DNA of 64,000 nucleotides from NCBI RefSeq assembly GCF_000382285.1, contig NZ_KB907925.1:310001-374000 (forward strand), given 5' to 3'. How positions within the stretch are numbered: position 1 is the stretch's first letter; every line of letters begins with the position of its first letter. The notes beneath the pieces were generated by a model. The model did no database searches, was not told the DNA's origin, and saw only the letters and a list, made by a program, of their open reading frames with translations. The translations under genes were made by a program, and so were the position numbers. Positions 36,873 to 46,955 of this stretch are shown here, in pieces. The stretch is from Solimonas variicoloris DSM 15731. Its GTDB lineage: Bacteria; Pseudomonadota; Gammaproteobacteria; Nevskiales; Nevskiaceae.

Positions 36873-36900
36873 TAGAATATTATTCTAGAATCCTATTCTA
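36873..36900. promoter_or_regulatory. Double palindromic operator (TetR/hydrolase)
   Basis: Two overlapping 15-bp palindromes of the form TAGAAT-N3-ATTCTA (36873-36887 and 36886-36900) share two bases and are centred 13 bp apart. The second ends at the base before the tetR ATG. It is AT-rich in a very GC-rich region. Confidence 0.8.
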
Positions 36901-37509
36901 ATGGCGCGCGCAAGAGCAAGCGGGACGCAGGACGGCGGGCGGCGGGAGGCGATCCTGGCCGCGGCCCTGCAGTGCTTCGGTGAGACCGGCATCGAGGCGG
37001 CGGCGATCGGCGACATCGGGGCGCGTTCCGGCGCCAGCGTCGGCAGCATTTATCACCACTTCGGCAGCAAGGAAGGCATCGCCCGCGCGCTGTTCGTCGA
37101 GGGCCTGCGCCGCAATATGGAACTGCTGGCGGCGCGCCTGGCGGCGGTCCGCGGCGCCGAGGTTGGGGTGCGCACGCTGGTGCTGGCACTGATCGACTGG
37201 ATCGGCGCGCATCCGGACTGGGCGCGCTTCATCTACATGGTCAGCAGCAGCCGCTTCGCCGCCGAGGCCGACGCGGCGCTGCGTGAGCTCAGCCGCGACT
37301 ACGGCGCGCTGATCGAGTCCTACTTCGGCCCGTACTTCGCGAGCGGTGCGCTGCGCGCGCTGCCGCGTGAATGCTTCGCGCCGCTGGTGATCGGGCCGGT
37401 GCACGACTACGCGCGGCGCTGGCTCAACGGCCAGGCGCCGACGCCGCTCGCCGGGCACGCCGCGCTGTTCGCCGATGCCGCCTGGGAGGCCGTGCGCGCG
37501 CGACCCTGA
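36901..37509 (+). CDS. TetR/AcrR-family transcriptional regulator
   Basis: 202 residues. N-terminal HTH (about 15-60): RREAILAAALQCFGETGIEAAAIGDIGARSGASVGSIYHHF, shown here in pieces as REAILAAALQCFGE, AIGDIGARSGAS and VGSIYHHFGSK. The C-terminal ligand-binding helices follow. No Shine-Dalgarno can exist because the operator touches the ATG, so the mRNA may be leaderless; a later start would destroy the HTH. Probably represses itself and the divergent hydrolase. Ligand unknown. Confidence 0.88.
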   Translation: MARARASGTQDGGRREAILAAALQCFGETGIEAAAIGDIGARSGASVGSIYHHFGSKEGIARALFVEGLRRNMELLAARLAAVRGAEVGVRTLVLALIDWIGAHPDWARFIYMVSSSRFAAEADAALRELSRDYGALIESYFGPYFASGALRALPRECFAPLVIGPVHDYARRWLNGQAPTPLAGHAALFADAAWEAVRARP

Positions 37510-37538
37510 GTTGGATCGCGCGCGCGGCCGGTCCCGAC

Positions 37539-40500
37539 TTACATGTTGCGGCGGTAGCGGCCGCCGACTTCGAACAGCGTCTGCGTGATCTGCCCGAGCG
37601 AGCAGACGCGCACCGCGTCCATCAGTACCGCGAAGACATTGCCGTTGGCGATCACGGTGTCGCGCAGGCGCGCGAGCAGTTGCGGCGCGTCGGCGGCGTG
37701 GCGCTGGTGGAAATCGGCGAGGCGCTGCAGCTGCGACTGCTTTTCGTCGTCGGTCGAGCGCGCCAGCTCGATCGTCTCCGGCACCGATTCGCCGTGCGGA
37801 TTGCGGAAGGTGTTGACGCCGATGATCGGCAGCGAGCCGTCGTGCTTCTTGTGTTCGTAGTGCAGCGACTCTTCCTGGATCTTGCCGCGCTGGAAACCGG
37901 TTTCCATCGCGCCGAGCACGCCGCCGCGCGCGGCGATCGCCTCGAACTCCTTGAGCACCGCTTCCTCGACCAGATCGGTCAGCTCGTCGATGATGAAGCT
38001 GCCCTGGTTCGGGTTCTCGTTCTTGGCCAGACCCCACTCGCGGTTGATGATCAGCTGGATCGCCATCGCCCGGCGAACCGACTCTTCGGTCGGCGTGGTG
38101 ATCGCCTCGTCGTAGGCGTTGGTGTGCAGCGAGTTGCAGTTGTCGTAGATTGCGATCAGCGCCTGCAGCGTCGTGCGGATGTCGTTGAACGCCATCTCCT
38201 GCGCGTGCAGCGAGCGGCCCGAGGTCTGCACGTGGTACTTGAGCTTCTGCGAGCGATCGTTGCCGCCGTAGCGGTTCTTCATCGCCACCGCCCAGATGCG
38301 GCGCGCGACGCGGCCGATCACCGAGTACTCCGGGTCCATGCCGTTGCTGAAGAAGAACGACAGGTTCGGCGCGAAGTCGTCGATCTTCATGCCGCGCGCC
38401 AGGTACGACTCGACGTAGGTGAAGCCGTTGGCGAGCGTGAACGCGAGCTGGCTGATCGGGTTCGCGCCGGCCTCGGCGATGTGATAGCCGGAGATCGACA
38501 CCGAGTAGAAGTTCTGCACCTTGTGGGCGACGAAGTATTCCTGGATGTCGCCCATCATCTTCAGCGCGAACTCGGTGCTGAAGATGCAGGTGTTCTGGCC
38601 CTGGTCTTCCTTGAGGATGTCGGCCTGCACGGTGCCGCGCACGGTCGACAGCGTGCGCGCCCGCAGCTGCGCGTACTCGCCGGCGTCCGGCTTGCGGCCC
38701 TGCGCCCGCTCGAAGGCCTCGACCTGCTGGTCGATCGCCGTGTTCATGAACATCGCCAGGATCATCGGCGCCGGGCCGTTGATCGTCATCGACACCGAAG
38801 TCGTCGGCGCGCACAGATCGAAGCCGGAATACAGCACCTTCATGTCGTCGAGCGTGGCGATCGAGACGCCCGAGTTGCCGATCTTGCCGTAGATGTCCGG
38901 GCGCAGGTCCGGGTCCCAGCCGTACAGCGTCACCGAGTCGAAGGCGGTCGACAGGCGATGCGCCGGCATGCCTTCCGAGACGCGCTTGAAGCGGCGGTTG
39001 GTGCGGAAGGCGTCGCCTTCGCCGGCGAACATGCGCGTCGGATCCTCGCCCTCGCGCTTGAACGGAAACACGCCGGCGGTGTACGGGAACTCGCCGGGCA
39101 CGTTCTCCTTCATCAGGAAGCGCAGCGTCTCGCCGTCGTCCTCGAAGCGCGGCAGCGCGACCTTGCGGATGCGCGTGCCGGACAGCGATTCGCTCGTGAG
39201 TTTGGTGCGGATTTCCTTGTCGCGGATCTTCACCACGTGCTCGTCGCCGCTGTACTGCGCGACCAGCGTCGGCCAGCGTTCGAGCAGCTTCTTCGCCTGC
39301 GGCGTCAGCTCGCCGTCCTTGGCAGAGACCAGCTCGTCGAAACCGGCGGCCGGCTGGCCGGCCTGCTCGAACAGCGCCTTGGCGATCTTCAGCGACTGGC
39401 GCTCGCGCGCGATGCGCGCCTGCTGCGCGATCTCGTGGTGATAGCCGCGCACGGTGGTGGCGATCTCGGCGAGATAGCGCACGCGCTCGGCCGGCACGAT
39501 CGCGCGGCCCTGCGACGAAGCCTTGACCATGACCTTCGGCAGGCGGCCGTCGTCGAGCTTGAGACCCAGCGCCTGCAGTTTCGCGGCGAGCGCCTGGTAG
39601 AGCGCGGTGACGCCGTCGTCGTTGAAGCGCGAGGCCATCGTGCCGTAGACCGGCATGGTGTCCGGCGCCTGCATGAACAGCTCGCGGTTGCGCTGGTACT
39701 GCTTGCGCACGTCGCGCAGCGCGTCCTCGGCGCCCTTGCGGTCGAACTTGTTGATGGCGACGAAGTCGGCGAAATCGAGCATGTCGATCTTCTCGAGCTG
39801 CGAGGCGGCGCCGAACTCCGGCGTCATCACGTACAGCGAGGTGTCGACGAAGGGCACGATCGCGGCGTCGCCCTGGCCGATGCCGGAAGTCTCGACGATG
39901 ACGAGGTCGAAGCCCGACAGCTTGCAGGCGGCGATCACGTCCGGCAGCGCTGCCGACAGCTCGGAGCCGGTGTCGCGCGTCGCCAGCGAGCGCATGTAGA
40001 CCTTCGGCGTGTCGATCGCGTTCATGCGGATGCGATCGCCGAGCAGCGCGCCGCCGGTGCGCTTGCGCGACGGGTCGATCGAGACGATGGCGATGTTCAG
40101 GCGATCGCCCTGGTCGAGGCGCAGGCGCAGCACCAGCTCGTCGGTCAGCGAGGACTTGCCGGCGCCGCCGGTGCCGGTGATGCCGAGCGTCGGCGTCTGC
40201 ACTTCGGCGGCGGCGGCGCGGATCGCCTCGCGCACGCCGTCCGGATACTCGCCGTTTTCGAGCGCGGTGATGGTGCGCGCCAGGCGCCGGCGGTCGCCGC
40301 TGCGCAGCGCGTCGAGCACCTCGGCCGGCTGCGGCGCGAGCGCGCCGAGGTCGTAGTCGCTCGACTGGATGACGTCGTTGATCATGCCCTGCAGGCCGAG
40401 CGTCGCGCCGTCCTCGGGCGAATAGAGGCGGGTGACGCCGTAGCCCATCAGCTCCTTGATCTCGGCCGGCACGATCACGCCGCCGCCGCCGCCGAAGACC

Positions 40501-40805
40501 TTGATGTTCTCGCCGCCGTTGGCGCGCAGCAGGTCGACCATGTACTTGAAGAATTCGACGTGGCCGCCCTGGTACGAGGTCACGGCGATGCCCTGTGCGT
40601 CCTCTTCGAGCGCGGCCTTGACGATCTCGCCGACCGAACGGTTGTGGCCGAGGTGGATGACCTCGGCGCCGGTCGATTGCAGGATGCGGCGCATGATGTT
40701 GATCGAGGCGTCGTGGCCGTCGAACAGCGAGGTCGCGGTGACGAGGCGGATCTTGTGCTTGGCCTTGTACGGCTTGAGATGGGCAGCAACGGAGAGGTCG
40801 TTCAT
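37539..40805 (-). CDS. icmF: Fused isobutyryl-CoA mutase IcmF
   Basis: 1088 residues, adenosylcobalamin-dependent radical mutase. It interconverts isobutyryl-CoA and n-butyryl-CoA; some members also act on isovaleryl/pivalyl-CoA. Domains: B12-binding (about 15-150; Asp 29 and His 31 in SLFDGHDAS), MeaB-like G3E GTPase chaperone (about 200-450; P-loop GTGGAGKSS at 211-219, [14 protein letters not shown]), and the TIM-barrel mutase (about 560-1088). [18 protein letters not shown] and [15 protein letters not shown] are IcmF-type blocks, unlike methylmalonyl-CoA mutase. Divergent from an AraC-type regulator. It depends on the cofactor made by the cobalamin genes at 50-59 kb. Confidence 0.93.
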   Translation of the reverse strand: MNDLSVAAHLKPYKAKHKIRLVTATSLFDGHDASINIMRRILQSTGAEVIHLGHNRSVGEIVKAALEEDAQGIAVTSYQGGHVEFFKYMVDLLRANGGENIKVFGGGGGVIVPAEIKELMGYGVTRLYSPEDGATLGLQGMINDVIQSSDYDLGALAPQPAEVLDALRSGDRRRLARTITALENGEYPDGVREAIRAAAAEVQTPTLGITGTGGAGKSSLTDELVLRLRLDQGDRLNIAIVSIDPSRKRTGGALLGDRIRMNAIDTPKVYMRSLATRDTGSELSAALPDVIAACKLSGFDLVIVETSGIGQGDAAIVPFVDTSLYVMTPEFGAASQLEKIDMLDFADFVAINKFDRKGAEDALRDVRKQYQRNRELFMQAPDTMPVYGTMASRFNDDGVTALYQALAAKLQALGLKLDDGRLPKVMVKASSQGRAIVPAERVRYLAEIATTVRGYHHEIAQQARIARERQSLKIAKALFEQAGQPAAGFDELVSAKDGELTPQAKKLLERWPTLVAQYSGDEHVVKIRDKEIRTKLTSESLSGTRIRKVALPRFEDDGETLRFLMKENVPGEFPYTAGVFPFKREGEDPTRMFAGEGDAFRTNRRFKRVSEGMPAHRLSTAFDSVTLYGWDPDLRPDIYGKIGNSGVSIATLDDMKVLYSGFDLCAPTTSVSMTINGPAPMILAMFMNTAIDQQVEAFERAQGRKPDAGEYAQLRARTLSTVRGTVQADILKEDQGQNTCIFSTEFALKMMGDIQEYFVAHKVQNFYSVSISGYHIAEAGANPISQLAFTLANGFTYVESYLARGMKIDDFAPNLSFFFSNGMDPEYSVIGRVARRIWAVAMKNRYGGNDRSQKLKYHVQTSGRSLHAQEMAFNDIRTTLQALIAIYDNCNSLHTNAYDEAITTPTEESVRRAMAIQLIINREWGLAKNENPNQGSFIIDELTDLVEEAVLKEFEAIAARGGVLGAMETGFQRGKIQEESLHYEHKKHDGSLPIIGVNTFRNPHGESVPETIELARSTDDEKQSQLQRLADFHQRHAADAPQLLARLRDTVIANGNVFAVLMDAVRVCSLGQITQTLFEVGGRYRRNM

Positions 40806-40908
40806 GGCGGATACCGGCTTCGGGCCTGGCGGCCCTCTGGGACGACCGCAGATTCTAGGCGCCGGCCGGCGCCGCGAGGATGCCGGAAAGCGCCGTGAGC
40901 AGCGAGCG

Positions 40909-40926
40909 AATTTGCCATAATTTGCC
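40909..40926. promoter_or_regulatory. AATTTGCC direct repeat between icmF and the AraC gene
   Basis: AATTTGCC occurs at 40909-40916 and 40919-40926, exactly 10 bp apart, so both copies face the same side of the helix. Direct repeats of this kind are typical binding sites of AraC-family dimers. Confidence 0.5.
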
Positions 40927-40962
40927 GTCTGTTCGGAGGACTCGGAGCGCATCGGCAAAGCC

Positions 40963-41991
40963 ATGATCACGATGGAAAAAGGCAGCGTGGCGATTGCCTT
41001 CGTGCGGGAGGCGCTGGACGGCGTCGTGCGGCGCGGTCTGGAGCCGCTGCCGCTGCTGCGCCGCGCCGGCATCGATCCGGACTGGCTGGCGGCCGACGAG
41101 GCGCGCGTCTCGGCCGACGCCTTCGGCACGCTGTGGCTGGAGATCGCGCGCGCGCTCGACGACGAGTTCTTCGGCCTCGACACGCGGCGCCTGAAGGTCG
41201 GCAGCTTCGCGACGCTGACGCACCTGACGCTGCACACGCCCACGCTGCGCGAGGCGCTGCTGCGCGGCACGCGCCTGCTGAACCTGCTGCTCGACGACAC
41301 CCGCATCGTCTTCGAGGCCGATGGCGAGCTGGCGCGCCTGCGCTTCGTGGTGCTGCGCGACGCCGGCGAGCAGCGCCGCCGCTTCGCGCACGAGACCCTG
41401 TTCGTGCTGCTGCACGGCCTGCTCTGCTGGCTGATCGGCCGCCGCATCGCCATCCGCACCGCGCGCTTCGCCTACGCGCAGCCGCCGTGGTGGCGCGAAT
41501 ACATGATCGTCTACGCCGGCGACGTCGGCTTCGACGCGCTCGAGACCGTCTTCACCTTCGACGCCATCGAGCTCGCCGCGCCGGTGGTGCAGAACGAGCG
41601 CAGCGCCAAGGAGTTCCTGCTGCGCGCGCCGCGCAATTTCATCGTCAAGTACCGCAACCCGCGCAGCCTCGCCGCGCGCGTCCGCCGCCAGCTGCGCGGC
41701 ACGCCGCCGGAGCAGTGGCCGGACCTGCCGGCGCTGGCCGCCGCCCTCGGTCTCGGCGTGTCGACGCTGCGCCGTCGCCTCGACGACGAGGGCCAGTCGT
41801 TCCGGCGCATCAAGGACGCGCTGCGCCGCGATCTGGCGATCCGCTATCTGACGCGCTCGCGCCTGCCGGTCGGCGAGATCGCGCAGGCGCTCGGCTTCGC
41901 CGAACCGAGCGCCTTTCACCGCGCGTTCCGCCAGTGGACCGGCGTCAGTCCCGGCGACTACCGGCGCGGTGCGGCGGGGCCGTCGTCCTGA
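40963..41991 (+). CDS. AraC-family transcriptional regulator (OruR/ArgR-like)
   Basis: 342 residues. The N-terminal ~230 residues match the arabinose-binding-like domain of the long AraC group ([49 protein letters not shown]). The C-terminal ~100 residues are the double HTH ([47 protein letters not shown]). Divergent from icmF, which it most likely activates in response to a substrate or CoA ester. A second ATG nine bases downstream (40972) is an alternative start. Confidence 0.87.
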   Translation: MITMEKGSVAIAFVREALDGVVRRGLEPLPLLRRAGIDPDWLAADEARVSADAFGTLWLEIARALDDEFFGLDTRRLKVGSFATLTHLTLHTPTLREALLRGTRLLNLLLDDTRIVFEADGELARLRFVVLRDAGEQRRRFAHETLFVLLHGLLCWLIGRRIAIRTARFAYAQPPWWREYMIVYAGDVGFDALETVFTFDAIELAAPVVQNERSAKEFLLRAPRNFIVKYRNPRSLAARVRRQLRGTPPEQWPDLPALAAALGLGVSTLRRRLDDEGQSFRRIKDALRRDLAIRYLTRSRLPVGEIAQALGFAEPSAFHRAFRQWTGVSPGDYRRGAAGPSS

Positions 41992-42148
41992 GCCGGCGCC
42001 CGCCGGCGCAAGCCGGTCGAAATGCCCGCACAACCGGTAAATCCGGCTCTTTGCTGACGCCCTGCGGTCGGCGCTCTGGCAATACATCAAAGCGTCACAA
42101 GGCCTTTCGAAGCTGCCGCGCTTTCCCTGTGACCGAGCGGGTGATCCG

Positions 42149-43570
42149 ATGTCTGATGCCATCCTGACCGCGGCGAGCGATCGTCGTGAATTCCTGCGCC
42201 GCGTGTTCCTGGGCGCCGGCGCGCTCGGCCTGCCGGCGTGGCTGGCCGCCTGCGGCGCCAGCGGCGCGGACGCTGCGGCGCCGCGCAGCGACGCACTGCC
42301 GGTGACGCCGGGGCCGCTGTCGACGATCGGCGAGCTGCAGGATGCCGGGCTCGACGGCATCCGCATTCCGGCCGGCTTCTCGGTTCGCGCGGTCGCCCGG
42401 CACTACACGAATCCGCTCACCGGCAATTTCGACTTGCTCGGTCTCAGCGGCTACGTCTGGCACAACGCGCCGGACGGCGGCGCCGTGTTCGACGCGCCGG
42501 ACGGCGGCTGGGTCTACGTCAGCAACAGCGAGACCGGCGTCAACGGCAGCGTGTTCGGCTCCAGCCGCGACGGCGGCGTCGGCGCGCTGCGCTTCGCCGC
42601 CGACGGCACTGTTACCGCCGCCTACCGCATCCTCGACGGCACGCGCCGCAACTGCGCCGGCGGCAAGACGCCGTGGCAGACCTGGCTGTCCTGCGAGGAG
42701 ACCGGCGACGGCCAGGTCTACGAGTGCCAGCCGTTCGGCACGCCGGACGATGCGCGCGCGCTGCCGGCGCTCGGCCTGTTCAATCACGAGGCGGCCTGCA
42801 TCGATCTGGCGACGCGCACCGTGTTCCTGACCGAGGATGCCGGCGATGGCCGCTTCTATCGCTTCGTCGCCGACGCCAGCGATCTCGTCAGCGAGAACGG
42901 CGTGACGTGGCTGAAGATGCAGAGCGGCCGCCTGCAGGTGATGAACGTCGAGGGCTACGAGAACGACGCCTACATCGACGGCGACGACAACGCCCGCCTG
43001 CTGCGCAAAGTCAGCTGGATCGACGTCGCCGAGCCCGGCCGCGCGCAGGGCGAGGTGCGCTCGGCGCTCGCCGCCGCCGGCCAGACGGTGCCGGGCACGG
43101 TGTTCAAGGGCGGCGAAGGCATCTGGCACTACGCGGTGCCGGATGCGCTGACCGCGATCCCGGCCGGCGGCAGCGGCGCGACGCGCGCGCTGGTGTTCTT
43201 CACCACCAAGGGCGACAACCGCGTCTACGCCTACGACATCGACAACGGTCTGATCCAGACCGTGTTCGACAACGCCTCGATCGATCCGCCGTTCGACGAC
43301 GTCGACAACCTCGTCGTCAGCCCGGCCGGCGACATCGTCGTCGCCGAGGACGGCGAGGCGATGCGGCTGATGGTGATCGTGCCCGGCGCGCCGGCGAAGA
43401 CGCTGCTGCAGATCACGCTCGGCGGCTCGGAACTGACCGGCCCGGCGTTCACCGCCGACGGTTCGCGGCTCTACTTCAGCTCGCAGCGCGGACCGAACCT
43501 GGCGATCGGCAAGACCGGCTCCGGCGTCACCTATGAGCTGACGATTCCGCCGGCCTACCGCGGCGGCTGA
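42149..43570 (+). CDS. PhoX-like/DUF839 exported protein
   Basis: 473 residues. Twin-arginine-type leader (RREFLRRVFLGAGALGLP) with a possible lipobox LAAC at about 33-36. The DUF839 beta-propeller follows: VYVSNSETG, TWLSCEETGDGQVYE, NHEAACIDLATRTVFLTED, VEGYENDAYIDGDDNARLL, KGGEGIWHY. Related PhoX proteins are calcium/iron alkaline phosphatases, but many DUF839 members have no demonstrated phosphatase activity. Those Glu-rich motifs could bind calcium. Export by Tat would allow cofactor loading in the cytoplasm. No pho neighbour is seen. Confidence 0.82.
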   Translation: MSDAILTAASDRREFLRRVFLGAGALGLPAWLAACGASGADAAAPRSDALPVTPGPLSTIGELQDAGLDGIRIPAGFSVRAVARHYTNPLTGNFDLLGLSGYVWHNAPDGGAVFDAPDGGWVYVSNSETGVNGSVFGSSRDGGVGALRFAADGTVTAAYRILDGTRRNCAGGKTPWQTWLSCEETGDGQVYECQPFGTPDDARALPALGLFNHEAACIDLATRTVFLTEDAGDGRFYRFVADASDLVSENGVTWLKMQSGRLQVMNVEGYENDAYIDGDDNARLLRKVSWIDVAEPGRAQGEVRSALAAAGQTVPGTVFKGGEGIWHYAVPDALTAIPAGGSGATRALVFFTTKGDNRVYAYDIDNGLIQTVFDNASIDPPFDDVDNLVVSPAGDIVVAEDGEAMRLMVIVPGAPAKTLLQITLGGSELTGPAFTADGSRLYFSSQRGPNLAIGKTGSGVTYELTIPPAYRGG

Positions 43571-43577
43571 AGGCCGC

Positions 43578-44519
43578 TCACAGCGGATCGATGCGCAGGC
43601 CCTCGCCGCGCGCGAGCGCGGCCTGCGTGCTGTCGGCGATGCGGCCGGGCGCGCGCTGCGCGGGGCCGGCCGCTTCGAGCAGCACCCAGGGGCGGCCGCC
43701 GTGCGTGATGACCGCTTCGCCGGCGCGCGGCGTCGCCGCCAGTCCGAGCAGGTAGTGGCGGCGCACGTGCACGCCGACCAGCGGCGTGTCGCCGAGGTTC
43801 TGCAGGATCGCCGCCAGCAGCGCCGCCTTGGTATCGCAGTCGCCGTAACCCTGTTCCAGCGCGCGCGGCGGTGGATAGAAGCCGAGGATCTGGCGGCCGT
43901 CTTCGCTGAGCGCCGGCCGCCGGTAGAGGAGTCCGGTCTGCACCAGCGCGATCGCCGCGCGCATCGTCCAGTCCGCGTCGCGGCCGCGCGCGGCGGCGGC
44001 GGCGCGCAGGGCCTGCGCGACCGGCCGCACGCGAGCGCGGTTGCGGCGCACGACTTCGGCGATATCCACGGAGAGGCGCGAGACCTGGCCGGCGACCGGG
44101 CGCAGGCGCAGCGCGTGCTCGCGGTAGTAGCGCGTCGTCTGCCGGTCGAAGGCGGCCTGCTCGCAGCGCGGCGCGGCGAGACAGGCGGCGCGCAGCGATT
44201 CGAGTTCCGCGTCGTGGATGCCGAACTCGCGCAGCGAATCGCGTCCGGCCGCGGCCGGCAGTTCGAACGTCAGATCGAGCGTTTCGCCGTCGAAGGTGAG
44301 GATGCGGGTGCTGACGCGGGTGCGACCGTCCGCCAGCGCGGTGCTGCGGTAGTCGGTGCCCGGCGCGCGTGCGGCGCCAGCGCCGATGCGGGCGGCATCG
44401 TCGTCGGCCGGCGGGCTCGGTGCCGCCGAGGCGGCGCAGCCGGCGCCGAACGCCAGCACCGCGCCCAGCAGGGCGAGCAGGCGCATCGGGCGGCGGACGG
44501 GCGGGGCGATGGTCGGCAT
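43578..44519 (-). CDS. Transglutaminase-like exported protein
   Basis: 313 residues. N-terminal signal (MRLLALLGAVLAFGAGC, possibly a lipoprotein) and a ~140-residue region lead into a transglutaminase-like domain. The nucleophile is in LEQGYGDCDTKAALLAAIL, with a His in VGVHVRRHYLLG. Such domains act as cysteine proteases or cross-linking enzymes, often periplasmic. Start uncertain: ATG 44519 or ATG 44486, the latter giving a compact signal peptide; neither has a Shine-Dalgarno. Divergent from the duplicated protein at 44913, convergent with the PhoX-like gene. Confidence 0.75.
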   Translation of the reverse strand: MPTIAPPVRRPMRLLALLGAVLAFGAGCAASAAPSPPADDDAARIGAGAARAPGTDYRSTALADGRTRVSTRILTFDGETLDLTFELPAAAGRDSLREFGIHDAELESLRAACLAAPRCEQAAFDRQTTRYYREHALRLRPVAGQVSRLSVDIAEVVRRNRARVRPVAQALRAAAAARGRDADWTMRAAIALVQTGLLYRRPALSEDGRQILGFYPPPRALEQGYGDCDTKAALLAAILQNLGDTPLVGVHVRRHYLLGLAATPRAGEAVITHGGRPWVLLEAAGPAQRAPGRIADSTQAALARGEGLRIDPL

Positions 44520-44912
44520 GGCGGACGGTCGGGCGGACGACGGAAACAGCGCTCGCCGTCGCAGTCTCGTCAGCGCGGTGCGGCCTCGCGTCAGCACGAT
44601 CCGGACGGGTATCGCCCGACCGCGCCGGCCGCGCGTTCCGGCGCGGCGTGCCGGCGGCCGTTTCGCGGCCCGCTGCGGCGCGAAGGCCGCGGCGGGCGAC
44701 GGATCGGGAAAAACCCGACCGGCCTCTCGTGCGGCTGCGGCGCCCGTCGGTACGAGCGGAGCGGCCCGGGCGACGAACGGCGCGCCGGCTTTCGCGGCCG
44801 CGCGGTGCCGGCCGGCCGGCGCGCGCACCGGGGCCGCGGCCGGCCGTCGCTGGCGGGCGCGGCCGGCTTGCCGCATCCTCGGGTTTCGACAGGACGTCGC
44901 AGGAGTTCCGCC
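44520..44912. other. Gene-free divergent intergenic region
   Basis: 393 bp between divergent genes, extremely GC-rich. No convincing promoter, operator or RNA is seen. Long frames crossing it are composition artefacts. It must contain both promoters. Confidence 0.45.
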
Positions 44913-45806
44913 ATGGCCGGGAAAGGCACGTTGGTGCGCGCGTGGGTGGGCGCGGCGCTGCTCGCCGTCATGCTGTCGTCGGTCGCCGCGGCCTCGCCCG
45001 CGGCCGCGCTGCCGCCGCTGCAGACGCAGGGCGAGATCCGCTATCTGTCCGGCGGCATCGGCAGCGACGAAGCCGCGGCGATCCAGGCCGCGCGCGAGCA
45101 GTTCGCGCTGAGCATCAGCCTGTCGGCGCGCAGCGGCGGCCGCGACGTCTATCTGGCGACGGTGCCGCTGACGATCCGTGACGATGCCGGGCGCACGCTG
45201 CTCGACGTCGTCAGCGACGGCCCGTATCTGCTGGTGCAATTGCCGCCCGGCCGCTACGAGATCGCGGCGCGCTACGGCGGCGAGACGCGGACGCGCGTCG
45301 TCCGGCTCGTCGCCGGCCGGCCGCAGCGCCTCGCGCTGAGCTGGTCGCAGCTGACGAACGAGGCGGCGAACGAGGCGGCGGCCGCGCCGCCGAGCGCGGC
45401 GCCGGCGCTGGCGCCCGCAACGGACGCCGGCACCGCGGCACGCGATCCGGCGCTGCCGCCGGTCCGGGTGCAGGGCGGCGTGCCGTATCTGTCCGGCGGC
45501 GTCGGCAGCGAGGAGGCGGCCGCGATCCAGGCTGCCGCCGCGCGCTACTCGCTGGCGCTGACGCTGTCAGCGAACGAGGACGGCCACGGCGTGTTTCTCG
45601 CGTCGATCCCGGTCAGCGTCAGCGAAGTCGGCGGCGCGACGCTGCTCGACGTCGTCACCGACGGTCCCTACCTGCTCGCCGACCTGCCGCCGGGCCGCTA
45701 CGTCGTGCGTGCGCGCTACGCGGAGCAGGAGCAGACCGCGACCGTGACCGTCGCGCCCGGGCGGACCGCGCGCGTGTCGTTCGCCTGGCGCGCGACGGCG
45801 CACTGA
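44913..45806 (+). CDS. Exported protein with two tandem YLSGGxGSxE repeats
   Basis: 297 residues. Signal peptide (GAALLAVMLSSVAAASPAAA) and two copies of a ~110-residue module joined by a Pro/Ala linker (about 150-180). Each module has RYLSGGIGSDEAAAIQAA or PYLSGGVGSEEAAAIQAA, then a strand-rich part with TLLDVV(S/T)DGPYLL and LPPGRY, ending with strands resembling a carboxypeptidase regulatory-like domain. Single-module relatives are common periplasmic proteins of unknown role; the doubling here is notable. AGGAG lies 7 nt before the ATG. Confidence 0.78.
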   Translation: MAGKGTLVRAWVGAALLAVMLSSVAAASPAAALPPLQTQGEIRYLSGGIGSDEAAAIQAAREQFALSISLSARSGGRDVYLATVPLTIRDDAGRTLLDVVSDGPYLLVQLPPGRYEIAARYGGETRTRVVRLVAGRPQRLALSWSQLTNEAANEAAAAPPSAAPALAPATDAGTAARDPALPPVRVQGGVPYLSGGVGSEEAAAIQAAAARYSLALTLSANEDGHGVFLASIPVSVSEVGGATLLDVVTDGPYLLADLPPGRYVVRARYAEQEQTATVTVAPGRTARVSFAWRATAH

Positions 45807-45911
45807 GCGCGCGGCTCCGGCGCCATTGAGGCGCGCCGGGCCGACGTCCGGGCGCCGAAGTCCGGGGCACGGCGTGCGCGCTGCGCAGGAGTCGCGCGCC
45901 GTTGCCGGGCT

Positions 45912-46832
45912 TCAGGTCGTGACGCGCGCCACGCCGTCGCTGTCCGGCTGCGCCTCGAACGCGCGCACCACCCAGTCGATGAACACGCGCACGCGCGGCG
46001 ACAGATGCCGGTTGCGCGGGTACAGCAGCGAGACCGGCGACGGCGACGGCGGATGCTGCGGCAGCACCTCGACCAGCGTGCCTCGGCGCAGATCGTCCTC
46101 GACGTGGTAGCGCGGCACCTGGATCAGGCCCAGGCCCAGGCGCGCGGCGGCGACCAGGCTCTCGGCGCCGTTGACGGAGACCGTCGCCGGCAGCAGGCGC
46201 GTCTGCACGACGCCGTCGACGGTGAATTCGAGCGGCAGCAGCTGCCCGCTCGCCGACGAGCGGAAGCCGACCATACGGTGGCCGTCGAGCGCGTCCGGCG
46301 AGGCCGGCACGCCGTGCCGGGTGAGATAGCCGGGCGCGGCGCAGCTGACTTCGGCGAGCGTCGCGACGCGGCGCGCGACCATTTCCGGCTCGCTCGGCGT
46401 GCCGACGCGCAGCACGCAGTCGATGCCCTCGCGCACCAAATCGACGAGGCGGTCGCCCTCGCTCAGGTACAGCTGCAGCTCCGGGTACTCGGCGAGGAAG
46501 CGCGGCAGGCCGGGCAGCACGAAGCGGCGCGCCAGCGTGCCGTGCACGTCGACGCGCAGCAGGCCGCCGGGCTTCTTGCCGTGGAACGCCGACTCGGCGT
46601 CCTCGAACTCGTCGAGCAGCTGCAGGCAGCGCGCGTAGTAGGCCTCGCCGTCGAGCGTCGGCCGCACGTGGCGGGTCGTGCGCTGCAGCAGGCGCACGCC
46701 GAGCCGCGCTTCGAGCGCCTTGATCGCATCGGTCGCCGTCGAGCGCGGCAGGCCGAGGTCCTCGGCGGCGAGCGTGAAGCTGCGGCGCTCGACCACGCGG
46801 GTGTAGAGACGCATCGCGTCGATCCGGTCCAT
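45912..46832 (-). CDS. LysR-family transcriptional regulator
   Basis: 306 residues. N-terminal winged HTH (MDRIDAMRLYTRVVERRSF; LPRSTATDAIKALEARLG; LLQRTTRHVRPTLDG) and a C-terminal periplasmic-binding-fold effector domain. Of the CrgA/AaeR-like subgroup by its start. Divergent from an SDR gene, the usual arrangement for a LysR regulator and its target. Effector unknown. Confidence 0.9.
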   Translation of the reverse strand: MDRIDAMRLYTRVVERRSFTLAAEDLGLPRSTATDAIKALEARLGVRLLQRTTRHVRPTLDGEAYYARCLQLLDEFEDAESAFHGKKPGGLLRVDVHGTLARRFVLPGLPRFLAEYPELQLYLSEGDRLVDLVREGIDCVLRVGTPSEPEMVARRVATLAEVSCAAPGYLTRHGVPASPDALDGHRMVGFRSSASGQLLPLEFTVDGVVQTRLLPATVSVNGAESLVAAARLGLGLIQVPRYHVEDDLRRGTLVEVLPQHPPSPSPVSLLYPRNRHLSPRVRVFIDWVVRAFEAQPDSDGVARVTT

Positions 46833-46853
46833 CGCGGCCCTGTTGTTCGGAAA

Positions 46854-46892
46854 ATCCGGAAAGTCTTCGCGGATTCTGCAGGATTATCCGGA
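46854..46892. promoter_or_regulatory. Repeated ATCCGGA elements in the LysR/SDR intergenic region
   Basis: ATCCGGA at 46854-46860 and 46886-46892, 32 bp apart (three helical turns). Could be half-sites for the LysR regulator; no clear T-N11-A box was found. Confidence 0.3.
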
Positions 46893-46955
46893 GCGCGTGA
46901 ATTCATAACCTGTACTGCGTCGGCCGCGAGGCCATTCCCCCACAGGAGCACCGCC

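Noticed and set aside
37371-40898. An 1175-codon open frame on the plus strand across icmF
   Set aside because: It is the shadow of icmF on the other strand: low-complexity Arg/Ala/Val/Leu composition and no recognisable motif.
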